Below are positions 44,849-56,586 of a DNA stretch of 64,000 bases, piece after piece; within the stretch, counting starts at the first letter, position 1, and each line of letters starts with the position of its first letter. The stretch lies in contig JANUWI010000007.1 in assembly GCA_025504975.1 (NCBI GenBank), forward strand, positions 62,001-126,000, written 5' to 3'. A program made the translations under genes and the position numbers. This stretch comes from Plenodomus lindquistii (taxonomy: Eukaryota > Ascomycota > Dothideomycetes > Pleosporales > Leptosphaeriaceae). The notes beneath the pieces are model-generated. The model did no database searches, had not been told where the DNA came from, and was given only the letters and a program-made list of their open reading frames with translations.

Positions 44849-45146
44849 CGAGATCTACATGCTCGGCGGGATGGAAAGAGGAGTGCATAGATATGGGATG
44901 CGAGGTAGAGCCAAGAAGACCATCTCGCGGTAGATTTTTCTTGCACGAGGAGAAGTAATGGGACGCGCCGAGGAAGATGGAGATGGAATGCCAGTCAGTG
45001 CATAAGTCGATGGAATAGATCGGACGGCTTTGCAAAGGTTTTGCTTCGCAGTGGTCTGCGAGTTTGCGGTCGTTGGCGGCGAAGGATGTTGCTGTCTGCT
45101 GTCTCGGCGTGTAGGACAATGGAGGGTAGAGGGCGAAATGCAGACC

Positions 45147-47275
45147 TCAGTCGTCAAAGACAATGACGCCGTCGTCTGCATCGTCGACGAGTACAACCTC
45201 ATCATCGCCTCCAGTCTTCTCTTCCAGCACCTTACCCTTTTTCCTCGTGAGTTCGTTTTCCAATCCTGCAGCACTCGCCTTCCTCTTTACTCCATTCGCT
45301 GTTCCATTCGCCGTGCCATTCGTCGCCGCATTTCCATTGCCGTTGGTCTCAGGCGCAACAACCTCCACCTTCTTGGGCTTCTTCGGGATCACCAACTCCC
45401 CGTCCAGACTAATCGTCTCCCCGCCTTCGGCCACCTCCCTGTTTACAACCACAAAATGCACATCCACCCTCGCCCCCTCCTCCGCGTCATCACACACGGT
45501 CAAGAAGCTCCCATCCTTGATGCCCAACTCCTCAAACGTCTCACCCAAATGTGTATCCTCGTCAACATCAAACAGTAAATCGCTACCCCTCATCACACTA
45601 ACGTCTTCCTTCCCGTAGCCGAGCTTCATCCACAGCATCTCCATGAAGTGCAGCAGTTCTGCTTTCTTGGTATCGACAAACAGGGTTGCGTATGTGACGC
45701 CGCAGGTTGCGCAATTGGGATTTGGCGGACGGAGGGTTTCGCTGGAGAGTACGCGTTCGGTGGAGCGGGTGAGGAAGACCATTTTTGCGGACGAGAGCTG
45801 GGAGCGTAGGACTTTGAGGGATTGGAGGACGCAGAGGGAGGCGGTCATTGCGTTTGTGGTTGCGATGGCCGGAATGATGTTTCCTGCCATTTCTATATGC
45901 GCAAGTTGAGTTAGCAGGTGAGCTTATAGATAGAAATGAGGACATACGCTTAATGTCGAACTTGGACCGCATTTCGATGCCGAAGACGTGGGAGCGAAGA
46001 TTTGCGCTTGCGACGACGAAATCCAGTGTGTCTACGTCGTCCTTGTCGAAGCTGAGGATGGGCGCGGCATTGCCAACGTCGGGCCTTGACCGCTGTTCCT
46101 CGAGACGGTTGCTCAGCCTGCGCAGACTATCTACGAAAACAGCAAAGTTCTCGGCAACACTCCACGTAACTTGGTCTCGCTGCGCCACCGCCTCGCCCAC
46201 ACCCAACGCGTCTTTCTCCAGTGCTTCATAGTCTAACGCCTCAGGTGGCCGCTTCGTCTTCCACATATCCCCCATGCTGCGTAACCGCTCAATGTCCTCT
46301 TTGAACACCTTGTCGAAGACTTTACGTGGAAACTCGGCTGAGCCCATGGACTCGCGGATATGTTTGAGGGCATGCGCTTCCTTTTGCAGGTTTGCGACTT
46401 CGTCTGCGTTGTCGGCGTCTTCGCTGTGGTCGAGCTCGGGCGCCGCATCTTCCGAGGTTCCAAAAATCTCAGCAAAGAGGTAGGACTTGGCCCAGACGAT
46501 GCAGTGGATGGGCTGTGAAGGGGTGCTGCGGATGGTGCAGACGGGGAAGGACTTGGGCGGATCTTTGGGGGTGCAGTCGTAGCATTCGGTTTCGCCCTGG
46601 GGTGAGAGTCAGAATGTCATGGTAGCTTTCATCACAAGGAGATTGGCGCACCTTCTTGATGGCCTGCACCTGCCCGTTGAAGCCCGTGGTGCCGCTCTCA
46701 ATCAGCGGGACATTGGCAGCAAGGCACATCTTGTTGACATGGCGGCGCGCATCCAAATTGTCGAGCGCATTGAAGACGATTTCAAAAGTCTTGAACCACG
46801 CGACATTGAATTGGTCGTCCTTGATGTTGTCGTGGTACGCTTCGATCTTGACGTTGGGGTTGAAGCGGCCAGCCGACTCTTTGGCAACCTGTGTCTCGGT
46901 CAGCGCATGGCCTCTGACCACATACAAACACGACATGTCGAATGTGACGACATACCAGGGCCTTTGACTTTTTGATGTGCTCGCTGCGAAACAGGAATTG
47001 GCGGTTCAGATTGCTGAGGTCGATGGTGTCGAGGTCGACAATGTGGATCTCGCCGAAGCCCGTGAGGACCAGGTTCTTGAGTAGTTCGCAGCCGATGCCG
47101 CCGGCGCCTACCATGAGGACGCGCGACTGTCGCTGTGTCAGTGTGTATGCTCACATGCCATTATGTATATATGTATGTATATATATATATATGCGCCTGG
47201 GTAGCAATTCACCTCCTTGATATGCGCCTGCAGCGTGCCACCGAGGCTCTGCCGGGCAAACTTGTCGCGTCCCAT
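45147..47275 (-). CDS. UBA2: SUMO-activating enzyme subunit 2
   Basis: Catalytic half of the SUMO E1, which adenylates SUMO with its partner Aos1 and carries it as a thioester to Ubc9. Five exons (47213-47275, 46956-47126, 46652-46888, 45948-46596, 45147-45892) with introns of 86, 67, 55 and 55 nt give 621 aa. The adenylation fold shows VLMVGAGGIGCELLKNLVL and DLSNLNRQFLFR. A zinc-binding CxxC (CYDC) precedes the active-site Cys, about residue 177, in FPVCTIRSTPSQPIHCIVWAK. MAGNIIPAIATTNA and the second zinc pair CATC follow, then the ubiquitin-like fold. The C-terminus has an Asn/Gly/Thr repeat (NGTANGTANG), a basic KRKASA stretch likely serving nuclear import, and an acidic tail. Divergent from the queuosine-salvage gene. 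Confidence 0.96.
47161..47193. repeat. AT-rich (TATG/TA)n microsatellite inside UBA2 intron 1
   Basis: A run of TATG and TA units within the 86-nt first intron of UBA2 (47127-47212). It makes up more than a third of the intron and probably varies in length between strains. Confidence 0.85.
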
Positions 47276-47921
47276 GGTCGCGTCGTGTATGCGTGTGTGC
47301 GCGCGAGTGCAAGTGGCGGTGGTGGTGCGAGTGGCTATGGCAGCGAGGGCGACATGTGCGGTTTGGAGGGCGGGAGAGAATTGCCCGTCGCGCAGGTGAA
47401 GGTGAGCGACGCGGGCGGCAGGACGTCAGTGATCGGATCGGGGCCCAGTAGCGCCCAATCTGGCTGGCATCATCCCCCGGTTAAAGTTGCGCCCGCCCCT
47501 GTTCAGCCTCAAAGCTTGGCGCCTAGCCGAGAGACTGTGCATGTGGCTTGCGCGTACTTTTTCCTGGGGTGCAGATTGACTACATGGTGATGGTGGTGAA
47601 GCAACAAGGACAATTATTTGAGTGAAGCAAGAGCAAGGGATATCGACGTGGGGTCTGGAACATCAGCAGCCCACCTCGACACTCATCATTGAGTTTTCAC
47701 CGCTCCTTTCCTAGAGTCTACCTACTACACACTGGATCAATGTCAAAGAGACATCGACAGTAGCGCAACAGGATATTGAAAGAGACCAGACATTCCACCA
47801 TCTGAAACCCACCGTAACAGCTATTTCTTCTGTCCTCTCCCTACCCATCAACCAAACATCTCAAACCTCCCCTCACCAGGCCTTCTCTCATCCACATCCA
47901 TCAAAGCCCTAGCCATCAAAA
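47276..47921. promoter_or_regulatory. Bidirectional upstream region of UBA2 and the queuosine-salvage gene
   Basis: About 650 bp between two divergent start codons. It contains pyrimidine-rich tracts near 47830-47890 typical of fungal promoters. No specific factor site is assigned. Confidence 0.4.
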
Positions 47922-49040
47922 ATGTCAGACTCCGAACCCGACCTCGAACTCCTCGAGCTCCTGCGCGCCCGCTTCGGCCCCCAAACCACCTCCGGCCCCC
48001 CAGACACAAAAGTCCTCTCCTCCGCCCAATTCATCTACGACAACAGCACCGACGTAGCCCTCGACATGCGCTCCACAAAAGCCGCCGCAGCGCTAATCCA
48101 CGCTGAAATGCAGTCCCGAGCCTACAGCACGACAACATGGTCTACGCAACCGCTGCACCCGCAGGCCAAGGACGAGCAAACTGTAAACTTCATCTTCACC
48201 ATGGATCTGTTGAATTTCAGTTTCTGGAGCACCCTTGAGGAAGCAGACGAGAAGAGATTTGCAATCGTGTATGAGGGCAAGAGATGGACGGGGTATTTTA
48301 GTCTCGTAGCGCTGTTGCGACGAGCACTCGATATGGAGATTCCGATTACAAGTCCCGAATTTTGGATCGACGACGAGGCGTGTACGGATGAGGTGTTGCG
48401 CGCGGTATTCAGTTCTGGGACGGAAGGGGGAGAGGAAATACCCTTATTCGAGGAACGCGTAAAGTGTCTAAGGGAAGCGGGACGCGTACTCCACGACGCC
48501 TTCGACGGCAGTATCGTGACCCTCATCGACGATGCAAATGGCTCTGCAGCCGCGCTCGTCAACTTGCTCGCTGAGAAATTCGACTGTTTCCGCGACGAGG
48601 CTGTGTTTGAGAGGAAGACGGTGAGGTTCCTCAAGCGCGCGCAAATCTTCGTCGCAGACCTATGGGCTTGTTTTGATGGCGAGTCTTACGGCGCTTTCAA
48701 CGACATCCACACCATCACCATGTTTGCCGATTACCGGATCCCGCAGATCCTGCACTCGCTGTCTATACTATCGTATTGCCCCCCGCTCAGCAACGCCATT
48801 CAGCGCCACCAGATGATTGAACCTGGACATAGCTGGGAGTTGCAGATTCGCGGTTGTAGTATATGGGCGGTTGAGCTGTTGAGACGCGAGATTGTGAGGT
48901 TGGATCCAGAGGCAAAAGTTAATGCTATATTGATTGATTTCTTCTTGTATGATTTGGCAAAGGAGAGGGAGCGGGAGGCGAGGGAGCGGGGAGGCGAGGG
49001 CGTGGTGCCGCATCATCGGACGAGGAGTATTTGGTATTAG
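47922..49040 (+). CDS. QNG1: Queuosine 5'-phosphate N-glycosylase/hydrolase (queuine salvage, DUF2419)
   Basis: Single-exon 372-aa protein of the Qng1/DUF2419 family, which releases queuine from queuosine 5'-monophosphate so that it can be inserted into tRNA at position 34. Diagnostic segments are FIFTMDLLNFSFWS near residue 90, WTGYFSLVALLRRALD, the FRDEAVF...FLKRAQIFVADLWACF block, and MFADYRIPQILHSLSILSYC. The C-terminal region has GHSWELQIRGCSIWAVELLRR and a charged, probably disordered tail. Length fits the family (about 340-370 aa). Fungi cannot make queuine, so the gene implies scavenging from environmental or bacterial sources. Confidence 0.9.
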   Translation: MSDSEPDLELLELLRARFGPQTTSGPPDTKVLSSAQFIYDNSTDVALDMRSTKAAAALIHAEMQSRAYSTTTWSTQPLHPQAKDEQTVNFIFTMDLLNFSFWSTLEEADEKRFAIVYEGKRWTGYFSLVALLRRALDMEIPITSPEFWIDDEACTDEVLRAVFSSGTEGGEEIPLFEERVKCLREAGRVLHDAFDGSIVTLIDDANGSAAALVNLLAEKFDCFRDEAVFERKTVRFLKRAQIFVADLWACFDGESYGAFNDIHTITMFADYRIPQILHSLSILSYCPPLSNAIQRHQMIEPGHSWELQIRGCSIWAVELLRREIVRLDPEAKVNAILIDFFLYDLAKEREREARERGGEGVVPHHRTRSIWY

Positions 49041-49210
49041 GTCTCTTGTGCGACGGAGAGCTGGGGAGGAGAGTCGTGTGTGTGGTATGATACCCTTAGA
49101 TGATAGTGCTGAATATGTGATTCATTTCATGCAAGGTTCCTGGTGTAGACGATTTTTCCTTGATGTTGCGACTGCTCAAGAGGTCATAAAGCTCTTTTGA
49201 TGCGAGCCAT

Positions 49211-51714
49211 CTACATCATACACCCATTCGCCTTACTACTATGCAGATCCGACACACCCAACCGTATCCTCTGTCCACCAACCGTCATATAACTCTCTAC
49301 CAACCACTCATACCACACTTTCCTATCATCCGTCTGTCGCCAAAAGCTCACTTCGACCTCTGAATTGGCAGGAAGCTGCATTGGATTCTGTATTCGTCAT
49401 TAGCCACCGTTCTTCAACCATCACACCGATTGTAGGACTTACCTTGAGGGGAAACAAAATCGGAAACCAACTAATCATGTCCTTGCTCTTCTTGTCCATG
49501 GTCACAGGATTCGTGCTCAGCTCCACAGGCCCTTCGGACCCACTGTACAGCACAGTTTCAAAGTACCCGCCTAGACCGTGACACACACCTTGTTCTTGGA
49601 TCGGGAACGCAATCTTGCAGTACCGATAGTTGTGCTCGTTGGCGCCGTCGCCGCCAGTGAATCCACCGCCTCCTCCAACCGCTGATCCACCCTTTCGTAG
49701 TGAAGACTGCGCGAGGACAGATGCGGGGAGAGGATGTGAGAATTCCCACGCTGTCTGGACGTTGGGCTCGAGAGGGCTTTCGAGGTTGAAGTTGTGCATT
49801 TTGGTGCCGTTTGTGAGTTGTTGGGATGCGGATGTTGAGGTGGAGGATGTGGAGAGGTAGTCGAGTTGGGTGAGCATGACGACCCAGGGAATATCAAAGG
49901 CTGTGGGGTCGATGCTGGTACTCCTATTGTACAGGTCGGCCCAGAGCTTGGGTGTGGCGATGGGGGTGAAGTGTGCGGTGTAGCTGGAGGGGATCGAGAT
50001 GCCGTGGTCGGGGTTCAGGACGTGTTGGACACCGTCCAGACATTCGGGAGAGAGTTCGTTGTCTGCAAAGGAACCGAGGAGTTCGCTCACGAGAATGTCG
50101 ACTTTGCCAAAGGTACCATCAGAACGAGTTGGGCCTTTCCAAGCGCGCATGTCGGTCTTAACAACAGTGACGCGACCTTTCCATGTCTCTACGTTGTGGC
50201 GCTGGAGCAGAACATAGGCGTTGGGATTTTTCTCAATGGCGTAGACTTGTACCGGTATCCCAGTACTTGCACTCGCGTTCAGCGCGCGTGTGACGAGTGG
50301 ACCACGACCTGAACCTACGACTGCGATTACGATTGCGCCGTTGTTCGAGCTTGTCGACTTGCGCTGAGTGTGCCAGTCTCGCAACGCTTGTGCAATGGCG
50401 CGTTCATACCAGGCGTACTTGATGGGATCCTTCTCAAAAACCTCATAGGTGATGGACTCGAGATTGTCTGTGAGCGGCTGGAGCGGACTCTGGAGGTAGT
50501 CCTGGAAGCCTCCACCAAATCTCTCAATCTGGCTCTTGGGTGGCTGGTTCCGTTGAAGATATCGCAGGTAGCTCAGATGCGGTGTCGGGTCGTTGCTGCT
50601 GTTGATCTTCTTCCCTAGCTTTTGCGCCAGTTGGGCTGCCTCTGCAGGAGTAGGTGCTGCATCGCCAGATGACTCAGGACTCGGCGCATCTTCTGCCGTT
50701 CGAGGGGAGAGATGTCCTGTGGAGTAAGACATGATCATATCCGGGTCATCGATTCCTGGAAGCTGGCCAATGTCTGATAGGAGTAACCAGGGTCCACGTT
50801 GAAGGCGCATGCAGCGGAAGATGAAGGCCTGATGCGCTTTTGACAGCACAAAAGATTGGCGTGCATTGACAAGGAAGGACGATGCGGGGATGTTGAGCAG
50901 ACGAACGGGTTCAGAAAACCATCTCGACTGGAGCGCAAGAGATGGTAATCGGCGTGGAACATCGAGGGCTACTGACAGTCTGCTGTGGTATTTACAGATG
51001 GATCTGATTATATCCCATGCTTCCCAGGCACTCCACGGAGTAATGTTTTTGCTCTCCTCGCTCACTGCAAATTCGGGTCTGCAAAACCGGCCAAGGTCGC
51101 CCATGGCGTATTCATCACTTGATCTTGAGCCGTCCATTGGTAGTTGAACATGCAAGGAAATGTATGCTGCAGACGCAAGAGCCTCCTTGATTGAGCGTGC
51201 GAACTGAGAGACTCCATTCTGGCCGTGCATCAGTCGTGGACCAGGGACTACAACGTTGGTGGCTCCGCAGAAAGCGGCATAGGCAATTTCCAAGTGGAAA
51301 ACCTGGCGCGACAAATGCGCAATGACGGGATCTGGCGAAGATAGATCGATCCAAGAACTGGTAAATGTAACCAATTGAGCTATGGTATCGCTCGGTCCTA
51401 GCGGTGTGTCTGGGTGATCCAGGGCGGGGATGAGTGGGAGTGGTTGTGTTTGCGCCGCATCGGACAGGTTTTGGGTGTATGAGTTGAGGAGGCCGAGAAC
51501 GCGGGTGTGGAAGTGGTCGTTGGTGATGGCGCTGGTAAGCAGGTCATACTGGCAACAATCAATATAATGTCGTGACTGGAGATTTGGCAGTACTCACACC
51601 CAAATCTTGCGCATGTTGGACCAGCTCAGTGGAGACATCCAAGGTGCGCCTGCGCTCATGTTGACCAATGTAGAAGACGGGCGTCGAGTCGTCCATGCCG
51701 TCTGAGTAATCCAT
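49211..51714 (-). CDS. PRMT5: Protein arginine N-methyltransferase 5 (Skb1/Hsl7 type)
   Basis: Type II arginine methyltransferase that symmetrically dimethylates splicing, histone and cell-cycle proteins. Three exons (51598-51714, 49443-51548, 49211-49387) with introns of 49 and 55 nt give 799 aa. An N-terminal TIM-barrel region contains LGRFCRPEFAVSEESKNITP and LNIPASSFLVNARQSFVLSK. The Rossmann domain has the SAM motif VVGSGRGPLVTRAL. The double-glutamate loop reads SELLGSFADNELSPECLDG. After the last intron the C-terminal barrel reads VEVSFWRQTDDRKVWYEW. The family is about 640 aa in animals; a Ser/Pro/Ala linker (about residues 310-345) and a Gly-rich loop account for the extra length. 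Divergent from PRP43 with 414 bp between starts. Confidence 0.95.
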
Positions 51715-52128
51715 GATGCAACCAGGAGGGGCCCAAAAATCGGCAGGGTGAAGGTGGCAGTCTCACACGTCTTGGACTCTGTCGTGGAGAATTTCGGAGG
51801 GGATGTGGGACACTCCCGCGGGGTCAGTCGCGACCTCTGCAACTGCGGGCGCGTGCAATGACGAGATGGGGACACGGGGCTAGAGCGGCGACCAGACTCT
51901 GAGAAGATGACAGCATTACCCCAAAGACGGGGACGGGGGTGCAAAAGCTACATGGTTGGCAGTGGACTGGGGCAATGCCCTTGCAGGCGTGGGTGATGGC
52001 GCCAAGGCAAGCATTTGCACTTGGAGCTAGCCCGGACTTTTTCATGGACTTGGGACTGCGACACTCGCCGCCGCCTCTTGCGCGCGCAACCCCGACCACG
52101 AGAATCCAATACGACACGACACGACGAC
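51715..52128. promoter_or_regulatory. Bidirectional upstream region of PRMT5 and PRP43
   Basis: A 414-bp interval between two divergent start codons. No specific site is recognised. Both products act in RNA processing, so co-regulation is conceivable but not shown. Confidence 0.4.
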
Positions 52129-54538
52129 ATGACGGCCATGACTAAGCGCGAGTCCCACGACGACGACAGCCAGCGCGTCAAGCGCGTCAAGACCGAGGCC
52201 AACGGCGACGGGGCAGCGGCGAATCCGTACCTGGCGCATTGGAACGACGAGCAGCCCGTCAAGAGCGAGTACCGCGGAACAGGCGCCGGGCTGGCAGGCT
52301 TCAAGCGCCATGCCACGACCACCAAGCAGGCCACCGCCGCCGAGGACGGGCCCAACAACCCCTTTACGGGCCGCCCGCTGTCGAGCAAATACATGAGCAT
52401 CCTGAAGACACGGCGAGACTTGCCCGTCCACCAGCAGAGGTTTGTTGGTTCCTTGCGGCAGTGCGCACAACATCTGACCTAAACCACGACTAACCGCATA
52501 CAGAGACGAGTTCCTCAAGCTCTACCAGGAATCGCAAATCCTCGTCTTCGTCGGTGAGACTGGTTCTGGAAAAACTACCCAAATCCCCCAATTCGTCCTC
52601 TACGACGACCTGCCCCAGCAAAATGCGCAAATGGTCGCCTGCACCCAGCCCCGCCGTGTCGCCGCCATGTCCGTCGCCCAGCGTGTCGCCGAGGAAATGG
52701 ACGTCGAGTTGGGCGAGGAGGTCGGATACAGCATTCGCTTCGAGGACAGGACAGGGCCAAACACCATCCTCAAGTACATGACGGACGGAATGTTGCTGCG
52801 CGAGGCCATGCACGACAACAACCTCACCCGCTACAGCACAATCATCCTCGACGAGGCTCACGAGCGTACATTGGCGACCGATATCCTCATGGGCCTGCTC
52901 AAGGAGGTCGTACTCCGGCGAAAAGACCTCAAGCTCATCATCATGAGTGCTACGCTAGACGCCACAAAGTTCCAAAAGTACTTCCACAACGCACCCCTCC
53001 TCGCCGTCCCTGGACGAACCCACCCCGTCGAGGTCTTCTACACACCGGCTCCTGAGCGCGATTACGTCGAGGCTGCCCTGCGCACTGTACTCCAGATCCA
53101 CGCGACCGAACCCGAGGGAGATATTCTACTGTTCTTGACTGGTGAGGAGGAGATTGAAGATGCTTGCAGAAAGATCACCTTGGAGGCGCAAGATCTGACC
53201 CGTGAGGGCGGTGCTGGACCTCTTGTCGTGTATCCACTGTACGGAACCCTCCCACCTGCGCAGCAGCAGAAAATCTTCAGCCCTGCCCCACCACCCGCCA
53301 CACATGGAGGGCGCCCTGGCCGAAAGGTCATCGTCTCCACCAACATCGCCGAGACGTCGCTTACCATTGACGGTATCGTGTACGTCGTAGACCCCGGTTT
53401 CAGCAAGCAGAAAGTGTATAATCCTCGTATCCGTGTCGAATCTCTTCTCGTCTCGCCCATTTCCAAAGCATCGGCCCAACAACGAGCCGGTCGTGCTGGT
53501 CGTACGCGCCCTGGTAAATGCTTCCGTCTATACACTGAGCAGGCCTTCAAGAAGGAACTCATTGAGCAGACTTACCCCGAGATTCTGCGCTCCAACTTGG
53601 CCAGCACAGTGCTTGAGTTGAAGAAGCTGGGCATTGATGATTTGGTACATTTCGACTTGATGGACCCCCCTGCGCCCGAGACACTCATGCGTGCGCTGGA
53701 AGAGCTCAACTACTTGGCCTGTCTCGACGACGAGGGCGAGCTGACCCAACTTGGAAGTCTGGCATCGCAATTCCCCTTGGACCCCGCACTCGCGGTTATG
53801 CTCATCACATCGCCCGAGTTCTACTGCTCGAATGAGATCTTGTCCCTCACTGCGCTCCTCTCAGTACCGCAGATCTTCGTCCGCCCAGCAAACAACCGCA
53901 AGCGCGCCGATGAGATGAAGGAGCTCTTCGCCCACCCCAAAGGTGACCAACTCACCATGCTCAACGTCTACCATGCATTCAAGAGCGAAGAGGCACAAGC
54001 GAACCCTAAGCAATGGTGCCACGACCACTTCCTGTCATACCGTGCGTTGCAACAAGCCGACAACGTCCGTCTCCAGCTCAAGCGCATAATGGAGCGCGAG
54101 GAGCTCGAGCTCATGTCCACACCGTTTGAGAACAAGAAGTACTACGAGAATATCCAGCGTGCGCTCGTTGCAGGTTTCTTCATGCAAGTCGCCAAGCGCG
54201 ACGGAAATGGCAAGTCGTATATCACTGTGAAGGATGAGCAGAATGTGCTGTTGCATCCTAGCACAGTGCTTGCCGAGGACAGTGAGTGGGTCATTTACAA
54301 CGAGTTTGTGCTCACAACGAAGAACTACATTCGTACTGTTACGAGTGTGAAGCCCGAGTGGTTGATGGTAAGTCGTACATATCTTGAGCCAGAGAAGCAA
54401 GTTACTAATGTCATGCAGGACATTTCACCAAACTACTACGACCTGTCACAATTCAAAAAGGGAGAGATTAAGCAGGCGCTCCAGCGTGTGGTCACGGGTA
54501 TCCAGCGCAAGGAAGCGATGAAGGGTGGACGTAAATAA
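52129..54538 (+). CDS. PRP43: Pre-mRNA-splicing/ribosome-biogenesis DEAH helicase Prp43
   Basis: ATP-dependent RNA helicase that dismantles the lariat spliceosome and acts in pre-rRNA processing. Exons 52129-52439, 52504-54367 and 54419-54538 give 764 aa, close to yeast Prp43 (767). Motifs in order: FVGETGSGKTTQIPQF (Walker A), TQPRRVAAMSVAQRVA, DEAH, SAT, then SKASAQQRAGRAGRTRPG (motif VI). Winged-helix, ratchet and OB domains follow. The last intron (54368-54418) is 51 nt, in frame and stop-free. Unspliced translation would insert 17 residues between EWLM and DISPNYYDLS, and the clean family match at that joint shows it is an intron. Activation by a G-patch protein is expected from the family. 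Confidence 0.96.
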
Positions 54539-55058
54539 AACCCCAATGATCGACCTGCAGGAAAAGAAAAGTCGTTTAATTCGCTCAGCAATGAGCAGGC
54601 GAAATCAAAACCTAATGGCGTTGGTATAGAGATTAGGGCGTGGGCGGGACGAGTATCACTGTGGCGTTGAGCTACCATGTATATGTCGAGAGACTATTTC
54701 AACCAGAGCCGACTCGTATTGAGGGACGTTCAGCATGCATTTTTCGTCATTGTATGTTTTGAAGTATATTTGATGCATTCGTGTCGAAGACTTGGCGATG
54801 TTCAGCCCTATGAGCCGATAAGATAAACGTCGTGTGGCCCGTGCACCAAAAAGATTCCGAACTTCGACCCTGTTCACCAGCTTGCGCCAACATCTATACC
54901 ACAGTCTCGCCCGACCATTATACTCCTCTCGAAAGCAGAAAGTGCTAGCTACAATAAAACCTCGTCTTTCCGGAGTATATCTGCCCAATTTCCTAAAAGC
55001 ATAGGCCGCAACACCAGGATATAAACCTTCAGCTTCGCACCACACACCCACACCCACA

Positions 55059-56041
55059 ATGATACGCAAACAAGCCCGCGAACGCCGCGACTACCTCTAC
55101 CGCCGCGCCCTCACCCTGCGCGACGCAGAACTAGCCTCCAAACGCGCCGCCCTCAAAGCCTCCCTCGCTACCGGCAAACCCCTCGACCATAACCTCGCAA
55201 ACGACACCGCCCTACGCAGCGCCTACAAGTACGACGAGACGGTCGCCGACCGCGCCGCAGAAGAAGAACTCGCGCTCGACGACGAATACGCACAATTGAG
55301 CGGCGTAGTAGACCCCCGTATTCTCGTAACCACATCTCGAGACCCGAGTTCGCGGCTCGGCACCTTTGCAAAGGAAATCAGACTGCTGCTGCCGACGGCG
55401 ATACGGCTGAATCGTGGAAACCTAGTGCTGGGGAACTTGGTATCGAGTGCACAGGCCGGTGGTCTGAGCGATGTAGTCATGGTGCATGAGCATCGTGGTA
55501 CACCGACTGCCATGACAGTGAGCCATTTCCCACATGGCCCCACGGCGAGTTTTAGTCTGCATAATGTAGTCCTGCGCAGCGATATACCGAATGCCAGCCG
55601 TGGGACTGTTAGTGAGAGTTATCCGCATTTGATATTTGAAGGGTTTAGCACGAAATTGGGGCAGCGCGTGGTGCAGATTCTTAAACACTTGTTTCCGCCG
55701 AGGGAGGCGAATGCGAAAGTGGGGAGTAGAGTGGTAACGTACGTCTCTTCCCTCACATCTTCATCCCTCTCCAGACACACCCTCATACACGCCCACTCCA
55801 TAAACCCAGTAAACTGACGCAAATCCAACACAGCTTCAAAAACATCGAAGACACAATCGAAGTCCGGCACCACGTCTTTGTCAAAACAGGCTACCAGCAA
55901 GTCGAGCTCGCAGAAGTCGGGCCGCGCATGAGTATGCGGTTGTTTGAGATTCGTGCGGGCACGCTGGATAATAAGGAGGGCGATGTCGAGTGGCATTTGA
56001 ATCAGTATACCAGGACGGGCAGGAAGAAGGAGTATTTGTAG
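55059..56041 (+). CDS. IMP4: U3 small nucleolar ribonucleoprotein IMP4 (Brix domain)
   Basis: Component of the U3 snoRNP in the small-subunit processome, required for early 18S rRNA cleavages. Exons 55059-55738 and 55834-56041 give 295 aa across a 95-nt intron. The N-terminus MIRKQARERRDYLYRRAL is typical. The Brix domain contains ILVTTSRDPSSRLGTFAKE, VMVHEHRGTPTAMTVSHFPHG, YPHLIFEGF and, after splicing, TFKNIEDTIEVRHHVF. The C-terminus (EIRAGTLDNKEGDVEWHL) matches family convention. Its convergent neighbour encodes RNA polymerase I subunit RPA43. Confidence 0.96.
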
Positions 56042-56586
56042 GGTTGGAGTTGTGGGTGTTTGTGGGATGGGATGGGATGGAGAATAGAGGGTAGACGTCA
56101 AAGTGAAGTCTGGGGAAAGCATTCATTTGCTCCAGGATTGAACTTTGAAATGAGTAACACACGACGAGAAGGGGGGAGATAGACTGGAGGGGCGGTAAAT
56201 ACCCAGCAAGCATATTCATGGGGGGGTTTTTTTTTCTTCCAAATGGCTAGTAGTCTACATTGTTACATTGCCAACAACTGGCTATTCTTCATTGCTTGAA
56301 AGGCCCATTTTTCGCGCAATCTTCACGTTAATGTTGACTGATGCTTCTCTTCTGCTTGACTGTCGTGATTCGAGTGTTTTTGACTCCGAGCGAAAACCCT
56401 CCAAAAATCTTTTTCCAACGCCCAAAACGCCAGTACCATGCTCCACCCGCCTCTGGAAAATTATGCACAAGAATTGCAAACATACAATAATGCCCTTGCC
56501 CTCCATGTACCTCACTTTTACACCACCACATTTCCCACGTCAAACAGACCCCCCCAATTACCCCAAAAACAGCAATCTTAACCCCC
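56042..56586. other. Intergenic region between convergent IMP4 and RPA43
   Basis: About 545 bp with homopolymer G and T runs near 56220-56235 and a pyrimidine-rich stretch after 56540. No gene is supported. Confidence 0.45.

Larger units (their letters stand above)
44523..45146. other. Intergenic region between convergent SDR and UBA2 genes
   Basis: About 620 bp holding the 3' flanks of two convergent genes and two microsatellites. No gene is supported. Confidence 0.5.
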
